A stretch of DNA of 64,000 nt from contig JAUIMM010000113.1 in NCBI GenBank assembly GCA_031769625.1, forward strand, positions 15,286,501-15,350,500. The letters are read 5' to 3'. The notes beneath the pieces were generated by a model that made no database searches, was not told where the DNA came from, and saw nothing but the letters and a program-made list of their open reading frames with translations. The DNA is from Taudactylus pleione (taxonomy: Eukaryota; Chordata; Amphibia; Anura; Myobatrachidae). This document shows positions 32,922 through 44,758 of this stretch, piece after piece. How positions within the stretch are numbered: position 1 is the stretch's first letter; the number at the start of each line of letters is the position of its first letter. The position numbers and the translations under genes are program-made.

Positions 32922-33429
32922 GCTTCATTAGACATGAGCTGAAATTTCACAAAACCTACTAAATTTCGTCCACTCAAACTCAAAAAAGCAATGAAATTCC
33001 GATCATTAAGGATGCGTTCCTTGCGCAGTACAGATATGGTATGCCATCACTCCCTGTGGTTAACTGCAGATTCAGAACTCTCACAGAGTGGATTGTTGTC
33101 ACTCACAAAATGGTGGAGCTGCTAATTCGCAGAATTGTGTGCTCATTGGAATACACACATGCAGTCTATGCAACTGAGGTCTGAGCAGTTATGTGGCATA
33201 CACATCCCCCTCAGTGCCTGCAATTTTCCCATTCAGTCATCGCAACAATCCCATTGGGTTCCAACATCCTTCTCTCTCAGTACATCCATCTTATTCAAAA
33301 TATACATTCAGCTCCCTAATTGCTAAAACTATCATACTCTGTATGCATATACACTTTTTTCCCCCTATACGCCTTCATGCTGCTATATACTCCCCAAACC
33401 CTGCTAGGGGTGTGGGTGGTGGATAAGGA

Positions 33430-34630
33430 CCGGACACCAAATAGTTAAGCTTTCAACTGTCAGGATGCAATGGTCCCTCCCACCTAAACCCCGCCCCGGA
33501 GGCAAATCAGTTTGTTAACAAGCCCAAGGCAAGAGGAGGAGAGGAGAGAAGGAAGACTGGTACACAGAAGAATCACACTCTCACATCAAAGAGACGGGAA
33601 ACTGGTGACCAGGAAATCCAACCCAGAGAAGCCAGAGGCGTCAGGGCGGGCTCCCTGTGGAGCCTATGGACTTAGAAGAGAGTTAACAAAGGTAAGTTTT
33701 ACCATAACTCTCACTTTCTTCTTCAGGGTCAATAGGGATCCACAGGGATACCATGGGGATGTCCCATAGCAGTATTCATGGGTGGGGACACTCCTGAGCT
33801 GAAAGGAGTATCCTGCATCCTGAGAGGTAAATGTATCAGAGGCATAAAACCTAAGAAAGATATGGACAGAAGACCACGTAGCCGCCTTACAAATCTGTTC
33901 AGCTGAGGTGCCACGGCCAGTTGCCCACGAGGGTCCCACAGAGCGAGTGGAATGAGCAGAGACGGTAGCCAGCACAGGAAGGCCTGTGAATTAGCAGCTC
34001 CACCATTTTGTGTGTAAGCCTGTGAGATAGTTATGCGAAGCCATCTGGCCAGAGTCTGTTTGTTAGCTTGCCAGCCCTTCTTGTGGAATCCATAGAGGAC
34101 AAATAGGGAATCTGATTTAGGAAGAGAACTTGTATGGTCCACATAGATCCTGAGAGCACGGACCACATCCATGGAGGCCTCATCTGCCGAGAGGTCTGGT
34201 GATTGGAAGGCTGGGACTACGATTTCCTCATTAATATGGAAATGAGAAACAACCTTAGGAAGGAAGTCAGGACCGGTTTGAAGAACAGCCCTGTCCTGGT
34301 GAAAGATCAGAAATAGGGAGCGGCAGGAAATTGTCCCTAAATCTGACACCCTACAGGCGGACACAAGAGCCAGAAGAAAGTCTTTGCTGTTAGCCACTTC
34401 AGTTCACAGATTCCAGGTGCTCAAACGGAGGGCCCTGAAAGGCCTGGAGAACCACTGACAAATCCCACGGCGCCACTGGAGGGATGAAGGGAGGTTGAAT
34501 ACAGAGGACACCCTGAAGGAAGGTGTGAACATCCAGCATTGGAGCAATTCTGCTCTGGAACTTAATAGACAGAGCAGATACATGCACTTTCAGCGAGGCC
34601 AGGCAGAGTCCAAGGATTGACATGTAAGGG
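33430..34630 (-). mobile_element. DIRS-type (tyrosine recombinase) retroelement fragment 1
   Basis: Contains the C-terminal tyrosine-recombinase coding region on the minus strand, followed by the characteristic terminal sequence around GAGTTAACAAAGGTAAGTTT (33678-33698) and GGGTCAATAGGGATCCACAG (33726-33745). Related sequence recurs at 36605-37765. Boundaries are approximate. RT and RNase H are not present. Confidence 0.72.
33664..34630 (-). pseudogene. DIRS tyrosine recombinase, frameshifted
   Basis: N-terminal part near 34626-34399: VAPWDLSVVLQAFQGPPFEH, then a frame change into LKWLT-like sequence and again into LVSACRVSDL (the first catalytic Arg, from 34397). FHINEEIVVPAF and LYGFHKKGWQANKQTLARWL follow in the 33729-34397 frame. 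The HSTRSVGPSW (His-Arg) and ATWSSVHIFLRFY (Tyr) motifs appear only in another frame (33975-33664). At least three frame changes. The family enzyme integrates a circular cDNA. Inactive. Confidence 0.75.
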
Positions 34631-34639
34631 GTGCAGTGT

Positions 34640-35117
34640 GGGGCATGAGGGGTACACTGTGAGAAGTGGGGGGGAGAAGTGTGAGGTGTGAAGGGAGCAG
34701 TGTGAGGTTTGAGGGGAGCAGTGTGAGGTATGAGGGGAGTAGTTTGATGTGTGAGGGGAGCACTGTGAGAAATAAGGGGAGCAGTGTGGGGAGCGGTGTG
34801 AGGTGTAATGGGAGCGGTGTGGGTTGCAGTGAGCTGTGGGGCAGTGTGAGTAGTAGTAGGAGGCAGCGAGCTGCAGGGGGGAAGAGTCACTTGTGATGGG
34901 GGCAGTGTGAGCTGTGGTGTGGCAGTGAGATATAGAGGGAACTGCTAATGAAAAAGCTATTTATGGGGTAATGAAAGATCTATGTAGGGGCAATCAAGGA
35001 TATATGCAGGGAGGCGGCAATGAAACAGCGTTGGAGGGTGCAATTAGTTATGGAGGGAATGGGCAGAGAGATCTGGAGGAATTTGGCAATGAGAGAGCTA
35101 TAGGGGCAGTAAGAGAT
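34640..35117. repeat. G-rich short tandem repeat (AGTGTGAGGTGTGAGGGG type)
   Basis: About twenty degenerate units of 15-25 bp, 'GGGGAGCAGTGTGAGGTNTGA', from 34640 to about 34930, grading into TATGGAGGGNGGCAATGAGA units up to 35117 and again after the MITE to about 35460. Confidence 0.8.
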
Positions 35118-35120
35118 ATA

Positions 35121-35294
35121 GGGGTCTATTTACTAAACCTTGGATGGCGATAAAGTGGAAGGAGATAAAGTACCAGCCAACCAGCTACTGTCATTTTTCA
35201 AACACAGCCTGTGACATTGGCAGTTAGGAGTTGATTGGCTGGTACTTTATCGCCATTCACTTTATCTCCATACAAGGCTTAGTAAATAGACCCC
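35121..35294. mobile_element. Short palindromic Harbinger-like MITE, TSD ATA
   Basis: GGGGTCTATTTACTAA opens and TTAGTAAATAGACCCC closes the 174-bp element; ATA is present at 35118-35120 and 35295-35297. Inner arms also pair (GGCTGGTACTTTATC on the right mirrors the left). It lies in the TATGGAGGG minisatellite, which resumes on the other side. Confidence 0.92.
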
Positions 35295-35297
35295 ATA

Positions 35298-35460
35298 GAG
35301 GGGCAGTGAGAGCTATGGAGGGAGGGGGCAATGAGATAACTATTTTGGGGTGTCAAAAGATATGGCATGGCAGTGAGAGATATAGAGGAAGGCAGCAGTG
35401 AGAGCTATGGAGGGCAGTGACAGTTGTGGAGGGAGGGAGCAATGAGAGAGATACGGAGAA
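35298..35460. repeat. Continuation of TATGGAGGG minisatellite
   Basis: GGCAGTGAGAGCTATGGAGG-type units continue after the MITE. Confidence 0.75.
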
Positions 35461-36058
35461 GGCGGCATCATGCGGAGGTGGCTGCGGGAGCCAGGCTGCA
35501 CACTAGTTCTGGAGTGTGCACTAACCCTGCCCCCACTTTAGTCATCTTATCATCTTATCTCCTTTACATAAACATTATGATCTGTGCCCTGTCACTGGTG
35601 CCCCGCCTCCCTCATTTCACTGTCCAGTGATTGGTTGTAACGTCAGATTGCTGCTCCCACCGCTCAGCCTCTAATGGTCCTGGAGGCTGGCTGTGAGTGA
35701 GCGAGAGTAATAGCAACTGGGGGAGAGGGCATCCTGCAGACGACTCTGAAAATCCATACGTACCAACTTTCACATAGCACATTTAGGGGCCTATTCATTA
35801 TCACATAATTTTTATCATAATTAAACTCACTGCAAGTTTGAAAAATGTTTTGGAGGCATCATGCCTCATTCATCATGCCTCACTAACAAAAGTATCACTT
35901 CCGAAAAGCTGCTCTTTTTGCGGAGTCAGCTTTTCAGAGCGTCCAATTCCCCCATCCACCCCGCGAACATCCTATCCTTCCCACTGCATCGCGGGTAACC
36001 CCCCCACCCCCACCTCTACTCCCAGGTCACCTGTCTTCTGCTGTCAGTGAATCAAGGG

Positions 36059-36393
36059 CAGGGCCAGATTAACAATGGGGCGGATGGAGCTCCAGCTCCA
36101 GGCCTCCACATAAAAATAGGCCCATCAACATGACAGCATGATTACCAGGTGCCTAACTGTCCATAAATTTTAAGTATTTAAATAGTTTTTCTAGTTCCCC
36201 CCCAAAAAAACCAAAATTACATTTTTCTATTTCTATGTAGTTGGGGAGACATTGTGTTCATAGTGTAGGGGTTGTACCCACCAAGGTGATTCTGACCACA
36301 CCCACACAGCACCGATACCAGCTCCTTCCCTTCTCAGTATAGGCCCTTGAACATTTTCAGCTCCAGGCCCATGTGAGATTTAATCCGGCCCTG
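36059..36393. mobile_element. Non-autonomous hAT element, 8-bp TSD
   Basis: Left end CAGGGCCAGATTAACAATGG and right end TTTAATCCGGCCCTG are inverted. Flanks ATCAAGGG (36051-36058) and ATCAAGAG (36394-36401) differ at one base. Same family ends as 50561-51213 and 29916-29987. Confidence 0.87.
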
Positions 36394-36604
36394 ATCAAGA
36401 GAACATGTTAGTGGAGCTCTGGGGCTCTGCAGTGCAGACACAGCAGCGAGGGATATTAATAGATCCCTCTGCTGTGGCTGGCATGTAAATATTCTCTCTC
36501 TGTTTACATGGCAGCCTGTAAAGATTATCAGGGGCTGAACGCCTTCTCAGGATGGCATTCAGTAACACCATCAAGTTCCGAAAAAAATGCTTGTTTACGA
36601 AAGT

Positions 36605-37765
36605 ATGTGAAGAGGAGAGTTATGGTAAAACTTACCCTTGTGAACTCTCTTTCTTTGAAGTCCATAGGGTCCAGCTTTTTCCTGTCCCAGGATGCTCCGG
36701 TCCTTCCCCTATACCCCACCCACAGCCTGAGGGCAACTCAGTTTTGTTAACAAAAGTCAGGAGCAGGATAGGAGAGAAGGAAGACTGATACACTGAGGAA
36801 TCACACTCTCACACAGAGAAGGAAACAAGTGACCAGGAGAAGAAACCCATATAAGCCATGTGCTTCAGGGCGGGTGCCCTGTGGACCCTATGGACTTTGA
36901 CGAAAGAGCGCTAACAAGGGTAAGTTTAACCATAACTCTCCTTTTCTTCTTCAGGGTCCATAGAGCTCCAAAAGGGAGACAATGGGGATGTCCCAAAGCA
37001 GTTGTTCAAGGGTGGGGACACTCCTGAACTGAGAGGAGAACCCGGTGCTCGAAGGAAGCATTCTGAGAGGCAAATGTATCAAAGGCATAGAACCTAAGAA
37101 AGGTGTGGACAGAAGACCACGTGGCTGTCTTGCATAGTTGTTCGGCAGAAGCGCCACGGCAGGCTGCCCACGAGGGACCCACAGTGCGAGTAGAATGAGC
37201 AGATACTGTAGCCGGCACAGGAAGGCCAGTCTGCGTGTAAGCCTGGGAGATAGTCATGCGAAGCCATCTGGCCAGAGTCTGTTTGTTAGCTGGCCATCCC
37301 TTCTTGTGGAATCCATATAGGATGAAGAGGGAGTCAGATTTCCTGATGGAACTAGTACGGTCCACGTAGATTTAGCCCTGCTAGCTAGGTACCCCCGGAG
37401 TACCGCTGTGAGTAGCTTATCTGAGGGCTGGTGTCACAGTGCCGCGGAGGGGTGTTGGAGCAGCAGTGCAGACATCCAGAGGACTGTCTAGCGCTGCTGC
37501 ACTGTAGTAAAAATGAAAATAAAAGTAAATCATAAAAATAAAGCTTGGGCTGCTTAATAGCAGCCATACTGTTCTAACGGTGATCCAGCTCCTGACGAAC
37601 ACCAACGAAACTGAGTTGTTCTCAGGCTGTGGGCAGGGTATAGGGGGAAGGACCTGAGCATCCTGGGACAGAAAGAGCTTTGCTATTGGTGTCTAGTTCT
37701 CCAAGTACCACCTACACTCCATTGTCTCCCTGTGGAGCCTTATGGACCCGGAAGAAGAAAATGTT
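36605..37765 (-). mobile_element. DIRS-type retroelement fragment 2
   Basis: A second, separate copy of the region described at 33430-34630, more similar in its terminal part (GTTAACAAAAGTCAGGAGCA near 36744). Its left side repeats the same 'GAGAGTTATGGTAAAACTTACC' words twice, as expected for DIRS terminal or internal complementary regions. Boundaries approximate. Confidence 0.7.
37006..37365 (-). pseudogene. DIRS tyrosine recombinase C-terminal fragment
   Basis: LYGFHKKGWPANKQTLARWL, then SAHSTRTVGPSWAACRG (His-x-x-Arg) and TATWSSVHTFLRFYAFD (catalytic Tyr) in one open frame. Compared with copy 1, a stretch near SQAYTQTGLPVPAT is in frame here. The N-terminal half with the first Arg is missing (upstream sequence is replaced by 37380-37640). 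Fragment, inactive. Confidence 0.82.
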
Positions 37766-37884
37766 AGTTTTCACCTGCTTTTGTAAAAAGTGATGATGAA
37801 TAGGCCCTCTAATATTAAAATACATTTTTGGTCATTATGTATCAATAATAATCCTTTTTATTTTATAGTACTTTTGGTTACTAG

Positions 37885-38269
37885 AGGGTAAATTTACTAA
37901 GTTCCGTGTTTGTCAGCGATTGCAATCACGGGAGCCCAGTGCTGGTTCATGAAATACTGGGAAACCTACATGTTTTCTCCCATGTATTTATAGAAACAGG
38001 ACTGGCTCAGGAGCCCGGGGCTGGTTCTGCTTTAGGGATTTTTTTTAATCCTTTCTTTACTGTGCTGCCTTCTTGTTCGGGAGTGTTAGGCTAGGGAAAA
38101 ATGGGGATTACACACACGTAGGAACGATCAGATACACCATTGGACAAACACGGGAGCTTAGTGTATTCCCGAATTTCTTTTAGCAAAAAACCCCCATGTC
38201 TGATCGTTCCTACCCATGTTTAATCTCGGACAAACACAGGCATAACACGAAGCTTAGTAAATTTACCCC
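37885..38269. mobile_element. Harbinger-like MITE, TSD TAG
   Basis: Left end (A)GGGTAAATTTACTAAG and right end CTTAGTAAATTTACCCC are inverted; TAG flanks it at 37882-37884 and 38270-38272. The interior includes paired AACACGGGAGC and GATCGTTCC-like words. Non-coding. Confidence 0.85.
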
Positions 38270-38272
38270 TAG

Positions 38273-38914
38273 GAGAGTAGCCACAGTCTGATCAGATAGG
38301 GACCTTTAGTAAAGCTGGCCATACACCTTATCTGAAAGTAAATCCAGTACTGTAATGGAGCAAATGACAATCAGCCATTTGTTTCCAAACAGTGGAAAAT
38401 GGACAAAAACGGTCGCTCAGACAAATTGTTTAAATCTCCCTTTTTCCATTTTGTGAATCTAAACTTGAAACCATGCGCTACACAGTACGATACACTGATG
38501 GAAATTGCAGACCTGTGTAACTGCTCTAAAAGAGGTGATTGTGAGACTTGTATATAGAATTAATGTGACAATCTCTATCCTTCGCCCCCTCTCTCACTCT
38601 TACAGTATGTTTTACAAAAGAAGCATGGGTGGAAGCAATGATAAATCATTTATTAATACTGTATAATTCAAATGCAAAATAGATATGTTGGAAATGAACA
38701 CTTTACAGCCTAAAAAGTACATATCGCCTACAGACTATGGCCATTTTGTCACCTGTACCAATATCTCTTTCTATCAATTTACTAAAAAAGAAAAGTGACA
38801 TTGCAGAGTCTGTGTGACTTGCTCCACACTGGCACACACTATAGTATTTCCTGATGTTATGCCTTTGCAAATTCTCAAACTATCTTGAATCAGAATCGGT
38901 ATGAAGTACCGCAG
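38273..38914. other. Unassigned region
   Basis: TAAAGCTGGCCATACACC near 38312 resembles the left end of a TTAA-type MITE, but no right end is evident. No gene. Confidence 0.3.
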
Positions 38915-39445
38915 GATGTTAGCCCGGCAGATGTTATACCGACGCCGGAAAGCAGAACAGCAGGATCCCGACTAAGGTAAGTTTCTAACTATCCCTAACC
39001 CTTCCCCCCCCTAACCCTCCCTTAGGGGTGCCTAACCCTAACCTCCCCCCCTAGTGCCTAACCCTAACCTTCCCCCGTAGGTGCCTAAATCTACACCCCC
39101 CGTCCCGCAGCCTACACCTAACCCTCAGGGGGGGGTGCCTAACCCTAACCTCCCCCTGGGGGTGCCTAGCTCTAACCCTCCCTTCCCTTAGCCTAACCCT
39201 CCTGGGGGGTGCCTATCCCTAAGTCCCCCCCAGGGGCCTCTAACCTAACCTTCCCCCCCTGCGGCTGTCCGCACCCGGTGCCCGGTTTACCTTCATTCGG
39301 TATGCCGGTCGTCAGGCTCCCGGAGTGTAGGTATAATGACAGGCGTCGAGATTTCGATGCCTGTCATTAGTCCCCTGCTGGGATTTGACAGTCAGGAAGC
39401 CGGCAGTCAGCATTTCGACCGCTGGCTTCTTGACTGCATCCCCTT
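38915..39445. repeat. Family B repeat with CCTAACCCTAACC tracts
   Basis: Same organisation as 687-1366: 'CCGACGCCGG' left part, then about 260 bp (38990-39250) of GTGCCTAACCCTAACCTCCC-like units, then a right part with GACAGGCGTCGAGA/GATGCCTGTCAT hairpin. Confidence 0.65.
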
Positions 39446-39887
39446 GAATCACAGCGCCCTGTGTATCAGCATTTTTTTCACGTGTCCCTGGGCCAAAAGG
39501 TTTTTATTCAGAAATTCAGCAAAACTATAAAGTAAGTAAATTGTGCTTATATGTCATCATTAGGGTCAGTCATGTGGTGGTGGACAGGTTTGCGCTTCTG
39601 TTTGCCCACATATTTTATTGTTTGGCAGCCACTATCACTGGTCTTGCCTATCACATTGACCACAAATAATTTGATTTGGTTCTGAAACACCAATCCGTGG
39701 CACCCCTGCAAATGTTCCACGGTACCCAGTTTGGGAACCACTGCACTAAAGTGCTGACCTCAACAATCTGTCAACTACTTGTGATTTATAGTAAGGTCTG
39801 CATTAAGTAACATGGGAGAGAGACATGAGGCAGATCCTGGACATGGTGAATTGTGTGGATATTTAAATGGACATATTTAAAAGCTCA
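39446..39887. other. Unassigned spacer
   Basis: CACTATCACTGG and GGGAACCACTGCAC near 39625-39745 hint at another hAT-like end but no pair was found. No gene. Confidence 0.3.
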
Positions 39888-40394
39888 GGGCCTGATTCTT
39901 AGATGGACGCTAATGTGATCGCAGCTGCGAAAATATGCTAATACTTCCGAAGATCACCCGAGCATAAGAACGCCCACCGCTGCCTTCTCATATGCGTACG
40001 ACGTCACTTAGCTGCATAAATATTGGTAACATCAACGCACATCGAGCCGCCATCTTACCCTCGCGGCTGGTCTGATCAGCTGCAAACTTGGCGGCTCTCC
40101 TGACACGCAGAAAGCTCTCATGCTGCGTAGGAGATTGCAAGGGCTAATTTATGAACGCCCATGTAACGGCATTTAAATGGTCAGACACGCCTGCTGTTTT
40201 TTTTCTGACCACCCCAGTAACCTCCCCCAAACTCTGTCTGCCTGTCACTCACTTTGCGATGAAATCCTCTGTGCGTCCGTAATCGCAATGCGATCGCTGC
40301 TCTCACGCAGTGCAGCTTATACGCATGCGCAATGGCAAACAATCACTCGATGTGGTGCCATAACCGCCATTGCGTCTGTATCTGAATCAGGCCC
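39888..40394. mobile_element. Harbinger-like MITE, family A
   Basis: GGGCCTGATTCTTAGATG on the left and CTGAATCAGGCCC on the right; shares CATATGCG, ACGCCCATGTAACGGCAT and CCGCCATTGCG words with the copies at 1-466 and 40955-41475. A target duplication is not evident (TCA versus TTT), so it may have decayed. Confidence 0.75.
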
Positions 40395-40954
40395 TTTATA
40401 CGCATGTTTATACTGCAGAATAGATGTTCCACCTGGAATTTTCCTATAATTTTTTTCCACTCAAACCTCTACCTTAACCCCAATTGATCGATACAGCGGT
40501 ATATAGGGACTCAGGTGACGTCCCAGCTCTATTTACAGACTAGAGATGCTGTAAAGTGTGAAATACAGTACTGACTGCCATTCTTTGAACTAGTGAAGTA
40601 AAGCAGAACACAAAAGGCATAAAGCAGGAAGTGTGCAGCTCTGTAAAATGGCCTGTTCTGCCTCTCTGCTCACTTGTCTCTAGTTTCAGTCAATCCTCTG
40701 TATTTTTAGATAACTTAACTCTAATTTTCTAATCAATTCTACAATTGAAAGTTAAGAGATGTTCCACCCAAATAGTACAACTGCAGTTCCAACTCCACTG
40801 TATTCCAGGCTGCTGCGTCTGGAGTGGAGTGTGTAAAGGAAACCTTAACCTGGAATGAGAGGGGCTTATCTTCAAAACATTATTATTTCTGGAGTTCTAT
40901 TACTGATATCTTAACAGTAGAATTCCATGGACCCTATCTAATTTTCTTCAGTAA
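40395..40954. other. Unassigned spacer
   Basis: No gene or clear repeat. Confidence 0.3.
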
Positions 40955-41475
40955 GGGCCTGATTCAGTACGGATCGCAACTGTGATTGCAATAGCGATTA
41001 CGCACGCAGTCTCACTGCGAAGATATGCTAATCCTCTATGATCGCTATGCCGTCGCAACACAACATAAGGACGCCACCTTACCTTACACACATCCATAAT
41101 ACTTTGCAAGTCTGCGAAACCACTGGTAACATCGAGTACAGTCGGAGCCTCGCGGACACATACACAAGGTCTGATCTTACTCAGGAATAGCTAGCCTCAT
41201 TACACGCAGTGAAAGGCCAAGCTGCATATGGCATCACAGTGGCTAATTAATGCACGCTCCTGCAATGGCGTTCAAACGCACTGGCACGCCTGCATTTCGC
41301 CAACCCCCCCTGTCACCACCCCCAAACGGTACTTCCTATCAATCACTCTGCGATGGGTCTGCGTAGTCACTGTGATCGCAGTGGCTGGTTCGCACACGCG
41401 CACTGCTTACGCAGGATGCAACATTTGGCCGATTGCGTGCGTAATTGCAGATGCGATCCTTGCTGAATCAGGCCC
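40955..41475. mobile_element. Complete Harbinger-like MITE, family A, TSD TAA
   Basis: GGGCCTGATTCAG and CTGAATCAGGCCC termini, with TAA at 40952-40954 and 41476-41478, matching the TWA preference of PIF/Harbinger. 521 bp, GCGATTGC-rich, non-coding. Reference copy for 1-466 and 39888-40394. Confidence 0.93.
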
Positions 41476-42144
41476 TAAGTCCACTAATTTTTAACCTATT
41501 CCCAGTGTAGGATATGTAGCTTCAGGTTATCCTTCCACTGTACTGGATTATCTATACACTGAGTAGACATTTATTAACAGTAATTACAGATAATATCTTT
41601 GGAGTTTGGACTCGTCATTTGCTTAATCATACGAAATGCTTTATACATTTTTACTTGGCTGGCTGTGATTAAATAATTAAGGATGACTTTGTTAAAGTCA
41701 AATACGTTTTTGATGAAGGGTAAGGCAGGAACATAGTCCCCCTTTCTCACACTATACTATATGTTTACTTGAAGAGTACATTTTGTCAGCTATAATATGT
41801 CATTTGTAACGAGCTGGAAAATTACAACATTGTAACATGTCTTATGTTTAAAAAGGGAAGTCAGTCCCTGGATCAGGACAGTGCCACACCTGTCAAAGTA
41901 TATACACTCTTAATAAACCTATTTAATGATCAACCCAGGAATATTATCAGTAAGTAAATACACGCGGTTATTACATACATACCTTCATGTAACTTTGAAG
42001 TGAAGCTGGTCATCCCATCGGTAATCGTGCCACTGTGTCCGGGGATTCGTGCAATAGGATCACTGCCCAATATGGCAATGCACATGGATGAAGTCATTTA
42101 CTCTGGATCCCAGCAGTCATAATGCTTTAGCTAACACTGATTAG
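41476..42144. other. Unassigned spacer
   Basis: AT-rich, no gene or repeat recognised. Confidence 0.3.
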
Positions 42145-42362
42145 TGGGGATGGGTATGGTATGCTGGTTCTCGGGATCCCAGCAGTCAAAACCCTGATGC
42201 CGGCATCCCGACAGGGTTAGGATACCGACACCTAAACCTAACTCTCCTCCCAACCCCGCTACTTACTTCAGGATGCCGTCGGTTGAGATGCTGGCGCCCG
42301 GAATTTAGGCGCCAGTATTCTAAGCGCCGGCATCCCCTCTGCCGGGATACTGAACGTATCTC
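42145..42362. repeat. Family B repeat, short copy
   Basis: GGTATGGTATGC opening, ATGCCGGCATCCCGAC palindrome, one ACCTAAACCTAACTCTCC stretch and a right part ending CCGGGATACTGAACGTATC. Most of the CCTAACC array is missing relative to the other copies. Confidence 0.65.
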
Positions 42363-43720
42363 CATTAGTGTGGTCAGAAGATAATCGTCTTAATGACCCT
42401 ATTAACTTTTACACCACAAATATTGTCATATTGTTTTAGTTTACTTATGGATGAGAATACACAAGTCACTCCAAGCCAACTCGCCCCATGATAAATCCTC
42501 TTACCGCATATTCACCAAGAACATCTCCCCAATTCATTGGACATTATTGTACAATGCAGCCCTCCTCTAACAGGAGCTTCCAATCATATCTGCCCCAGTT
42601 GTCTGCAGGTTGCCCTTATTTATTCCAGTTGCTCTAGGAACCTGTATTTGCTACTTCTACTATGTGGCCAAGTGGGGAGAAACATTAATGATTTTCACCA
42701 CTGCTTTACGTGCCCGCCAAGTCTCCCGAGTTGGTCAGTGTCCACAGCAAGTGAGTAACCCACTTAATCAGTAGCGTAGCCAGCTTTTTGACAGATAAAC
42801 ATGAAAAAATAGGCCACAAGTGTTGTAGATAATACAGATGTAGTTGCTTAGTTTGGTATAGTTATTTGTTTTTTAATTATTGTGTACTTTTGAAAAACAA
42901 ACAAACATATTTTTATTGTAGCGTGTCAATATAAAACCAGACAAGCTTTTTTTGTACTTAACCTTTTGTTATTTTGTACTATTTGTAGGAGGCAGCCAAT
43001 CAGACAGAAACACATTGCCACTGTGCAGCCAATCATAGACTGCCACAGCACAAGCAATCAGACAGTGTCCTGGCTCAGAACGAGCCCGGTGCATAGCAAC
43101 CTCCTGAAAAGTTAATGTTGGCTCTAAGCCATTACAGAAGGTGCCTTTAAAGAAAAAAAAAGACAGAATAGATGCATCTGTCAGGACCCAAATAGGGACT
43201 GGTTCTTCAGCGAGGGGTCCCCCTGCACCCCTCTGTACTTAATACTGTACTTCAGACAGCAAGTGAAATCTTTGCTTCACCATGGGGCAGTCATAGGTAT
43301 GTTGAGGTATCTGGTGGGCCAGGGGATATAAAAGTATTACAACACTGGCCTGACATAGGGTTTTCGTTTGATAAATCTTAAGAAAATAAAAAAATTGGAC
43401 CATAAATCTAACATTTTATTATAGTGGAGAAAAGTAGAACAAAAATTATTTCCTCAGGAATAAAACATCAAAGATATTTTCAGAAATACGGATTAAGCAT
43501 CAATAGTCCTGATTTCTGAAGGTAGTGGTACTGTATAAACCTAGTAACGGCTGAGATGTGCCTTTAGTGTGTGACCATCATATATAACAAACTTATCTAC
43601 ACATGGAGACAGTAATTGGAATTCAAAAAGGTTGGCTATTTATGTAAAAAATTGTATTTTAAAAACTGTATTGTGGCAAGAATGGACAGCTTCTAAACAG
43701 TGCAGCCCAACAATGCAAAC
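42363..43720. other. Unassigned region
   Basis: No supported gene; frames up to 73 codons show no domain. Confidence 0.3.
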
Positions 43721-44065
43721 TTAAGGTGCCTACACACATGGCGATTTTTCACACGATTTGCCCGATTTCGACGAATCATGACGACAAATAGTGTAAAATA
43801 TGCCCAAATCGTGAGTTTCTACTCACGATGCCGATGCGCGTCCCCGCTCGTCGTACATCGCATCCTCAGATCTGCCGTGCTGTAGGGCAGATTTGCCAAT
43901 CTGGGACACAATGCATTGGATGAACGATAGATCTTAAGTCAGATTTGACATTTTTTACTCCAAATCGTGACCACGACTGCCGGCGAGCTGCCTGGGGAGA
44001 GTTCAGGGGAAATCGTGCCTCAGGCCGGATCGTGAGCACATCGCTATGTGTGTAGGCATCTTTAA
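43721..44065. mobile_element. TTAA-type (Kolobok/T2-like) MITE with intact TTAA flanks
   Basis: TTAAGGTGCCTACACACATG on the left and the complement of CATGTGTGTAGGCATCTTTAA-type sequence on the right; TTAA present at 43721-43724 and 44062-44065. Interior hairpins of CGATTTG/CAAATCG type. 345 bp, non-coding. TTAA target and TTAAAGG-like ends fit the Kolobok/T2 group. Confidence 0.8.
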
Positions 44066-44758
44066 GCAACAAAAAAACTGCATTGTGGGTGTTATCTGCC
44101 CAGTGAATGCCAAACCAAATCACTAGGGTACTAAACTCAAACCTTCGACTATCACTATCCAATCCAAAGATGGACATACTGCCCCTATAAATGTGGTACA
44201 GTATTTCCCCACCATTTCTAGAAGGTGAGTGCACCCAACACACCGACTGTACCCGGGCTGATGATAAGCCATACTTTCACGCCAAACGCAATAGCTAATA
44301 ACAAACAAGGCAATAGGGAAGGGAGAACGGGAAATTTTCTTCAGGAAAGCGGCCCAAAGCCTGCAAGCCAGGGCATTAATAGATTCTAAACAGACCACAC
44401 CCCCTGATGTCTAATAGGTTCAACAAAGTGCATGTGATCACCACTCAAGACAGCCCACCAGCCTTCTGATTTAAGCCACTCCAGGCTCATCCAAACCTTC
44501 TGCTATTCTATTCATTACAGTGGACAGTAAAGGAATATTTCCATTGGCCTCTTCTTGCATGTTGCCAAATGTTTATTATCGTGTGCAATTTTTCTCTTTA
44601 GTAATAACTGCTAAATCTATTACGTTCTTCTTAGACGGGTAGACATAGTGTCCCCTGGGCCACAGTAAACCTTACATACCCAGCTGTTTTGAAAAAGTAT
44701 CTGATTTCAGGTGCCCGGTTGTATAACATAAGTTCACTAGCAATACCTGAAAGACATA
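44066..44758. other. Unassigned spacer
   Basis: Frames of 91 and 125 codons overlap the MITE and show no domain. No gene. Confidence 0.3.

Larger units (their letters stand above)
35787..37800. mobile_element. Larger Harbinger-like element carrying nested insertions
   Basis: Left end GGGGCCTATTCATTATCAC (about 35787) and right end GATGATGAATAGGCCC (to about 37800) are inverted. The ends resemble 44759-45190. The interior includes a hAT MITE (36059-36393) and a DIRS fragment (36605-37765), so the original element was short. No clear 3-bp duplication. Confidence 0.55.

Noticed and set aside
38990..39250. True interstitial telomere
   Set aside because: Units are irregular GTGCCTAACCCTAACC with C-tracts, embedded in a dispersed repeat with its own ends; not a perfect hexamer array.
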